Assembly (NCBI GenBank): GCA_016935975.1
Contig: JAFGPX010000145.1
Location: 1-64,000, forward strand
Direction of reading: 5' to 3'
Origin: Deltaproteobacteria bacterium
Lineage (GTDB): Bacteria > Myxococcota_A > Polyangia > Fen-1088
DNA length: 64,000 bases
The notes beneath the pieces were generated by a model. It was not told the DNA's origin. It saw only the letters and a program-made list of their open reading frames with translations, and did no database searches. Below are positions 24,925 through 33,900 of this stretch, piece by piece. The position numbers were made by a program, and so were the translations under genes. How positions within the stretch are numbered: position 1 is the stretch's first letter; each line of letters opens with the position of its first letter.

Positions 24925-27900
24925 CTACTTCGGCGTCGAGGCCAGCGCCTGTTTGAGGGCCTCGTTCCTCGGATCGGTCTCCAGGCCACGCTCGAACATG
25001 TTGCGCGCCTTGGCGTTCTCGCCGGCCTCGCGATGCAGGTTGCCGAGCGCCAGGTAGACCTCGGCCTTGGTGATACCCGCGGCCTTCTCGTCGAAGCTCT
25101 GCAGGAGCAGGGTACGCAGGTACCGGCGCGCCGACTCGGCATCGCTCTGGCGCAGCGACAGGCGCGCCAGCGCGCCGAGCACGCGCGCCTGGGTCGGATC
25201 GATCTGGTAGGCGGCGACGTACCACTGCTTGGCCGCGGCCAGATCCCCGCGCTCTTCGGCGAAGCCGCCCAGCATGCCTTGAACGCGTGCGACGTCCTTC
25301 TGCCGCCTGGCCTTGCCCATCTGCTCGACGAGCTGGCCCAGGACGACCTCGCCCTCGTCGACACGGCCCGAGGCGATGAGAGCGCGGCCCAGGTTCTCTT
25401 GCACCGCGAGATCGCCGGGGCAGAGCTTGACCAGCTGTTCGAGCGGCGCCACCGCCTCGCCCGGTTTGCCGAGCGGGCCGAGGTAGAGCGACGCCACCTC
25501 GGAGAGAATCGACTTCCGCTTGGCCGGATCCTTCTCCAGCGCCAAGCGGGCCAGTAGCTGCACCACGAGCTGGGCGTGGTCGCCGGTCTTGCGCGCCAGC
25601 GCCTCCAGTGCGACGACCGCCGGCAACCAAACCGGATCGTTGGCCAGCGCCAAGCGATACAGAGCCGCGACGTCCTCGGGGCTGCCGCCCGTCGCCGCGG
25701 CCACGGCCGCGCGCCGGCAGAAGACATCGGCCTTCTCCTGCACGGTGGCGGCGGCATCCGAGGCCTTCGCCAACGCCTCGCTGGCCTCTGGCCAGCGCTC
25801 CTGGCTCTCGTGAATGCGGGCCACGGCCAGAAGCGACGGGAAATGCTGCGGGTCGCGCGCCAGCACGGCGCCCAGCGCCTCGAGCGCGCTGTCCTCGGCA
25901 CCAAGCTTCTCGCCCCAGATCGCCGCCACTTTCACCCGGCACGCCAGCTCCTCCTCGCGGTTGCCGCGTTCGGCCTCGGCGTCGGCCCGGCGTTCGAGCA
26001 TCTCGATGAGCTCGTGCCAGCGTTCGAGCGACGTGAGCAATCGCTCCGTCTCGGCGAACGCCGCCGCGTTCTGCGGATCCGCCGCCAGGATCTGCTGCAA
26101 GTAGACAAGAGCGCGGTCGCCGTCGTTCAGGTGCTCGGCTGCGTTGCCGGCCAGCTTGGCCAGCACCGCAAGCTGTGCGGCTCCGGTCAGCGCCGAGGCT
26201 TGGCGCAGCAGGGCCTCCTCCAGCGCCGCGAAATCGCCCCGGCGCTCTTCCAGCTCGACCAGCGCTTCCAACGCCTCCGGGTTGTCGCTGTCGGCGTCCA
26301 GCGCCTCCTTGATCGCGTTCACCGCTCCGTCCACGTCGCCGAGCGGTCCGGCCGTGATCGCGACGACCTGCATGAGCACGGCGCATCGCTGTTGACCATC
26401 GTCGAGCATGCGCGCCTTCTCGCGCAGGATCTGCACCTGCTCTTCGCGCTCGCCCGCTGCTTCGTAGAGGCGGGCCAGCTCGTCGATGGCGGTCTGGTCG
26501 GTCTCGTCGCCTTCGCGGCCCAAGCGCCAAGCCGCAATCGCGGCCGCCAAGTTGCCACTGCCCTCGTGCAGACCTGCCGCCTCGCCGTAGAGGGCCAGCC
26601 GTCTCGCCGGATCGAGCTCCAAGGCGCCTCGACGTTCGAGGATCTCGGCCAAGCGCAGAGGATCGCCGCGGCGGCGGTACAGCCCGTCCAACGCCTCCAG
26701 GGCCGCCACGTTCTCGCTATCGGCCTCCAGCACGCGCGCGTAGAGCTGCAGGGCCGCTTCCTCGCTCGCCGGCTCCGCCGATTGCAGGCGCAACCGAGCT
26801 GCCCGCATGGCCATCTCGGCGAACATCATGGGCTCGACGGCGTCGAGCACGGCCTCGATGTGCTGGGCTGCAAGAGCGAGAGCGCCGCCCGCCTCGGCCA
26901 CGCGCTCTAGGTTGGTGACGGTTTCGTGCGAGCTCGGCTCGGCCACGAGCGCCCGCCCCAGCACCTCGAGGGTGCGCGGCAGGTCGGCGAGCTTGCTTTC
27001 GCAGATCTCCGCAATGCGACGCAACAACGCCGCCCTGTCGCTGGCGTCTTCGAGGATGGCCAGCCGGGCCTCGAGCAGCGTCACCAGCCCGACGAAGTCG
27101 CTCTCCTCCTCGGCCAAGGGCTCGAGAATGTCCAGCGCCTCGACGGGCGGCTCCGGACCCAGGGCCAGCGTGCGCAGAGCCGTCACGGCCTGCGCGTGCT
27201 TCGGCACGGCATCGAGCGCCGAGCGAAACGCGGAGATAGCGCCATCACGCTCGCCGAGCAGCCCCAGACGCAGCTCGCCGAGGGCCGCCCAGAAGTCCGC
27301 CTGTTGCGCCGGCTGGGTGGCCACCTCGGCCTCGCGCGCCAGCACGTCGGCCAATTCCTGGTGGCGGCCGAGCTGCCGCAGTATCACCTCCTGACGCGAA
27401 AGCGCCAGGCTCTCGCCGCCGGGCAGTGTTTCGACTTCCCGCCACAGCTCGACGGCCCGCTCGGGCTTCGCCAAGGTGTGTTCGTAGAGATCGGCCAGGC
27501 GGCTTCCCAACTTGACTTGCAGCTCGCTGTCGTAAACCGACTTCAGGCGCTCTTCGTAGACCTCGGCCAGGCCGACGAAATTGCCGGTCTCACCCGCCAG
27601 TCGTTCGAGAGCGGTCATGGCCTCGGCACTGGTCGAGTCCTCGGCCAGCGCGCGCGCCCAGGTGGCGAAGGCCGCCGCCCGGTCGCCGAGCGCGACTTCC
27701 TCTACCTGCGCCAGATCGGCCAGGACTTCGAGCCGCTCGGCGGGCAGGTCGAGGACGGAAAGGCGGAGGCTCAGGCACTCGCGCAGCGCTTGCCATTCCT
27801 GCCCCAGACGCAGCAGCGGCTCCAACGCTTCGAGGGCCGGCAAGCGGCAGTCTTCACCGCGCGCCAGCGCCCACAGCGCCGCGCGCGATTCGCCATGGCT

Positions 27901-30900
27901 AGGATTGCCGTCGAGGATCCCCCGATAGCGCGTGATGGCATCGCGCGGGTCGAGCAGCTCGTGCTCGGTGACGTGCGCCGCCTGGTAAAGGAGCGTGTCG
28001 CGTTCCACCCCGGTGCCCGTGAGACGGGCGCGCCGGTCGAGAACGTCGACCAGCTCCGCGTGCCGTTTCTCGCGCAGGTAGACGCTGGCCAGCATGTCGA
28101 GGGCATCCATGTCCTCGGGCGCCACGTCGATGATTTGCCGCAGGTGCTCGGCGGCGTCGGACAGCTGTCCCAGTTTCTCGTCGAGCAGCTCGGCCGCCTG
28201 GAAGTGCAGCGCGCGCAACAGGCGCGCATCCGTGCTGCTCTCGATCTTGTGTTGCAGCGTCTCCACCAGGTTCTGCCAGTCCTCCGTCGCAGCGTAGAGG
28301 CGCGCCAGAGCGTCCAGTGCCTCCACATTCATCTGGTCGAGCTCGAGCACCGCGCGCCAAGCCGTGATGGCCTTGGGCAGGTCGGCCAGCGGCGCTTCGC
28401 ACAAACCGGCCACCCGCCGGATGAGGGCTTCGCGCCGGGGCGCTTCCACTACGGCCTCGGCATGCTTCTCCAGCGTTTCGCACAGCTCGACCGTGCGCCC
28501 CGCGTCCTCGAGCAGACGCTCGAGCGCCACGAAGGCGTCCTCGTAGTCCGGCCGCGAGGCGAGGGCCGCGCGCCACGCCTCGATGGCGCGCTCGGGATCC
28601 TTGATGCGGGCGTCGAGGATGTTGGCCTTGTGCGCGCACAGATCCGCGCTCAAGTCGGGATCCACCGCCAAGGCGATGCCCTTGTCGAGAATCCCCACGA
28701 ACGCCTCGAACTCGCCCAAGCCCGCGGCCTGCGAGTCCACTTCGACCAGGGTTTCCGCGTTGGTGACGTCTTCGAGCCAGGCGCGGCCACGCGCCGCCAG
28801 CGACTCGCGTTGCCGCCCCAGGTGCATTTCGAGAGTCGCGATCTCGCGCAAGGCCTCGATACGACGCTCGGTATCCTCGACGCTCTCCAGACGGATCTCG
28901 AGTATGTCCGCAAGCCTGCGCAGGTCGCGGATGGTGCGCAGGGCCGGTTCGAGCAGCTCGGCCACGCGTGGGCGCAGCTCGCTTTCGGTCAGCAGCGCCT
29001 CGAGGGCGGCGACGGCTTCGACATTGCCCGGCGTGCGCAGCAAGACCTCGCCGTAGTGGTCCACTGCCGTGGCGGCGTTGCCCAGATGCTCGGCCTCGAC
29101 TCGCGCCAGACGAATGGTCAGCTCGTCCTTGCCATGCGCATCCTCGGCGCTCGCGATCATCCACACCAGGTGGTCGCGCAGATCGTCCCAGCGCGCCTCG
29201 CGCTCCAACAGGTCGGCCAGCGCGGCGGCGGCACGCGCGTCGGACGGATCGAGATCGAGAATGGTACGCAAAGCGTCGATGGCGGCCAGCGGCTCGCCGA
29301 GCTTCTCGTCGCTCAAGTGGGCGCTGCGATGCAGAAGCGCCACCTTCTGTGGCACGGCCTCCACGATGCGGGATTGCTCGTCGAGCAGGTCGCGCAGCTC
29401 GCGCCACGCCTCCCAGCGCGTGAGCGCTTCCTCGTAGATCTCGCTGGCCGCGCGCTCGCCGGGCAGGGCTTCGAGGTAGCGACGGTAGTAGCGTCGCGCG
29501 TTGTCGTGATCCCCGAGCTCCTGGTCGTAGACGCGAATCGCGATCCGCACCACGGCCAGAACCTCGTCGGAGTTGCCCGCTTCTTCGTCGAGGTACTGGT
29601 CGAGCAGGCGACCCAGGTCACGCCAGCGGTTCTGCTTGGGCGCCAGCCGCACGAGCTGCTCCTGGGCCTCGGGGTCGGTGGGCCGTTCCTGGAAGACCCG
29701 GCCGTACCAGTTGAAGGCCTCGTCGAGATCTTCGATCTGCTCTTCGTAGACCTGCGCGATCCGCTGCGTCCAGGCCAGGCGCAGCGTCGGATCCTCGCTG
29801 AACTTCAGGCGCAGGCTGTCGATGCCGACCAGGTCCTTCCAGGCGTTGCGCTTGATGTAGACCGCTTCGAGCAGATTGGCCGCCTCGACGGCCACCTCGG
29901 GGTCCGAAAGCATGCCCTCGAGAATGGCGATGGTCCCGGCGTGCTCGGGCTCGCCCGCCAGCACCGCGCCCAGGTATTCCAGGGCGCGGTAGCGGTTGGC
30001 CAGTTGCTGCAAATGGATCTCGGCCAAGCGGAAACGCAGATCGATGGCCATCCCCGCCGACACGCCCTGTTCCAGCCGGCGTTCGAGCAGACCGGCCAAA
30101 TCCTCCCAGCGGCCAAGCTCGGTGTACAGGTCCTCGAGCGCCGCCACCGCTTCGCCATTGGTGCTCTGGATGGACCACACGCGCTCCCAAGCGATAATGG
30201 CCTCCTCGTGGCGACCGAGCTTGCGCGCCAGCAGCGCGGCCCGCCGCCGCAGGGCCAGCTCGGCCTTTTCGCTGCCAGCCAGCTCGGCCCGCCGCAACAG
30301 CACGTCGAAGAGATGTTCGTCATCCCCTTGCTGCTCGTAGATGCGCTCCAAGGCTTCCAGCGCGTGGTCGTCGTCGGGCCGGCGTTCGACGATGCGGCTG
30401 TAGTAGTCCGTGGCCAGGGATAGGTCGCCCAATTTGATGGCCAGCTTGGCGACGGTCTGCTGCACCCGCATGCGGATGGTTTCCGCGAGGATGTCGGGCT
30501 CGATGGCGCGATAGAGATCGATGATGTCGAGAATGGTGTCCTCGCCCAGCGCCGCCGCCACCCGCTCATAGGCGTCCAGGAGGCGGTCCAGCTCCGGATC
30601 GCTGGTCGCGTCCTTGATGGCCGCGGCCCAGGTGACGAACGCGGCCTTCTTGTCCTTGAGCTGGCTCTCCTCGATGCCAGCCAACCGGGTGCGGTAGCCG
30701 ACGCGCGAATGGCCATCCTCGGCCAGGGAGATCTGCACGCGCAGGATGGCCGCCAGCTTGGCGTGCTCGCCCGCCTTGGCGTAGATGGGCTCCAGGGTCT
30801 CGGCCGCGGCGAAGCGCAGACTGACGTCCTCCGCGCCGAGCAGCGCATCCACCTCGGCCTGGGCGGCTTCGTCCCTGGGCTGCAAGCGCAGGATCTCGCG

Positions 30901-33900
30901 CCAGCGGTCCAAGGCCTCGGCCGCTCGGCCGAGCGGCCCCTTGAGCAAGCCGGCGATCTGGCGCAACAGATCGATGCGCTCGCCGTCGTTGCCCGCCAGG
31001 GCCAACAGGCGTTCGAGGATCTCCAGGTGCTCGGCCGGCAGGGCTTGCGCCTGGTACAGCCGGACGAGCGTCGCGAGCGCCTCGCGATCCTCGGGCATCT
31101 CGTCGAGAATGGGCCGCACCGTGGACACGGCCTCGTCCAGATCTCCAAGCTCTTTCTCGGCCAGGCCGGAGATGAGGAAACGCATGTTGCGGCGGGCCGG
31201 CAGGTCGAGGTGATCCAGCCAGCGCTTGAGCAACTCCACGCGCTCGCGGGTTTGCTTCGTCCTCTGGAATATGCGGTCCAGGTTCTCGAAGGCGCGCGTG
31301 ACCGCCTCGCCTTCGCCGTCGAGCAAGCCGCGATAGGTTGCCACCGCCGCGTCGAGATCTTCGAGACGATTCTCCTGTAGATCGGCGACGCGCAGGAGCA
31401 GTCGCCCGCGTTCGTCGGCGTCGCCCGGCCATTCGGCGCGAGTGCGCAGCACGTGCACCAGGCCCGCGATGTCGCCGGCGTCGGTGTAGAGGCTCTCCAG
31501 CGCCTCCGCCGCCGGACCGCCGGTCTGGGCATTGCCCGGGTCCAGGTCCAGCACGCGGCGCCAAGCCGCGATCGCGGCTTGGCGATCCACTAGATACGCC
31601 ATGCTCAGGCGAGCCGCGCGCGAGAGCAGATCGGCAATGCCGGCCACGTCGGAGGGATCCCGCTTGTCGGCCAGGGTCTGGTAGAGAACGATGAGATCGC
31701 CGTAGCGGCCAAGCGAGCCGCCCAGCCGCTCCGCCTCCGCCAGCGCGCGCTCCGCATGCGGGTCGAGATCGAGCACGGCCCGCCACGTGTCGAGAGCCTG
31801 CGCCGACGACGACAGCTTGTCTTCCTGCAGCTCGGCCTTGCGCTCAAGCAGGCGGATGACCCCGGCTTCCGTGGCCGTCTCTTTCTCGATGTCCAGGATC
31901 TCCACCAGCCGCTGCCAATTGCCGCTCGCCCGATAGAGCCCGTCCAGCATCTCGGCGGCGCGTGGCCGCTCCGCCTTCGCCGCGAGCATGCGCTCGAGCA
32001 GAGGCACGGCCTGACCGTGGGCGGGCACCAGGTCGAGGATTTCGGCCACCAGATGCAAGGCTCCGGCGGCGGCGTCGAAATGCGACAGCGCGAGATCGGC
32101 CCGTCGGGCTTTGATGTCCGCAACATCGCCGCGCGGCACCAGCGCGGTTTCGGTCACGAGCAAGTTGTCGAGCTCGCGCCACTTCCCGGCCTCGGCGTAG
32201 TGGCGTTCGAGAATGCGGTAGGCTTTGAGGTCGTTGCGATCCAGCTCGATGATCTTGCCGAGAACCGCCGTGGCGTGCTCGCGATCGTAAAGCAGACCTT
32301 CGTCGATCTCGATGATCTGCCAGAGCAGCTCGATCCGCTGCCGGACGTCGGGGAGATGCCGCTCGCGAGCCGCGATGGTGTCGCGCAAGGCTCCCCAGCG
32401 CTCGGCGTCCTTGCAGATGCGGCACAGGGTCCGGTACGCGCCCATGTGCAGCGGATCGATCTTGAGCACTTCGCGCAGCGCCGCCTCCGCGTCGGAGAGC
32501 CGTTCGGGCTGGCGCTCTTCCACGTCGGCCACGAGCATGAAGAGCTCCTGGCGCAGCCCCGGCTCCTCCGTGATTTCCAGCACGCGCCGGGCGCTCTCGG
32601 CGATCTCGGGCAGCTTGCCCACCAGCTCCGCGAGCTGCACCAGGCGCTCGCGCACGGCCAGATTTCCCGGTTCCAGTTCGAAGATGCGGCGCACGGCGCC
32701 GTAGGCGGCCACCGAGTCGCCGAGCGGACCGGCATAGAGATCGGCGAGCATCTCCAAATGCGCCTTGCGCTGCCCATCGTCCTTGGCCACGCGGGCGAGC
32801 GATTCGAGCGCGTCCGCCCACTTGGCGTAGTTCTCGGTCAGCTCGTAGTAGGGCGCCAGACGCGAGGCCACGGCGGCGACGTCGTCCTCGCAGATGGCGC
32901 CGGCCGCGAACATGCGCTCGAGCCCCTCCACCGCGCCGCTGGCGATGTTGTCGAGCTCGAGGGCTTGCAGGAAGGCCTGGGTCGCCTGCTTGTGCTCGCC
33001 CAGCTCCTGCTCGCACACCTGCCCGAGGTGCACCAGGGCCGCGGCACGGGCCGCCTCGTCGCCCAGGCTCGCCTGCCGCATCAACACGATGGCCAGGCTG
33101 CGGAAATCCTGCTGCGCTTCGAGCAGACGCGCCAGCTCGCGCAGGGCACGCAGGTTCTCCGGCTCGACCTCGACCGCCTCTTGCAGGCTGCGCGTGGCGG
33201 CCTTGCGATCGCCGAGCTTGTCTTCTTCCAGCCGGGCGATGCGCAGCAGGGCCTCGGCGCGCAGCAACGGGTCGGTCATGCGGCGCTGCCGCACCTGCTG
33301 CAGTTGGACCAGCTCCGCCCAGCGCTCCTTCTCGGTGAAGAGCTTGATGAGCGCCAGCTCGGCTTCGGGATCCCCGGGCACCTCCGCCAGAATGGTCTCC
33401 GCGAAACGCTGCAGGTCGGTCGGCCGGTCCACGTGCGAAACCAGCAAGTCGAGACAGCGGCGCAAAAGGTAGAGGCGCTCCTCCGGATCCGGCCCCTGCC
33501 TGTCCCCCATGCCCTGACGCTCGATGAAGAGCGCCAGCAGCATCTCCCATTCCTCGGCCTCGCCGCCCAGGCGCTCGAGCTCGGCCCGCACCTCGAGGTC
33601 GGTGGGGGCCAGCCGATAGGCGCGCGCGCACCACTTGAAGGCCAGCGCCTTGGCCTGCAGCTTGTGCTCGCAGACGGCGCGCGCCCGCGCGAGGATGGGC
33701 AGACTCTCGTCCGCCGACAGCGCCGGCGCGGATTCGGGACCGAGGATGATCTCGAAGGTCGCCACCAAGCGGCCCCAGCGCTCGGTCTTCTCGTAGATCT
33801 CCGCGGCCTGCCTGGCCACGGCGCGGTTCTCGGGCTCGGTGGCCAGAATGCCTTCGTAGGCCTTGATGACTCTCTCGTTCTGGCCCAGCCGGTTGCGCGC

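Noticed and set aside
26926-30423. 1165-codon open frame antisense to the giant TPR gene
   Set aside because: It is a GC-bias shadow. The opposite strand has clear TPR periodicity and this frame gives a Gly/Arg/Leu/Gln-rich sequence without domains. The same applies to 31756-35103.
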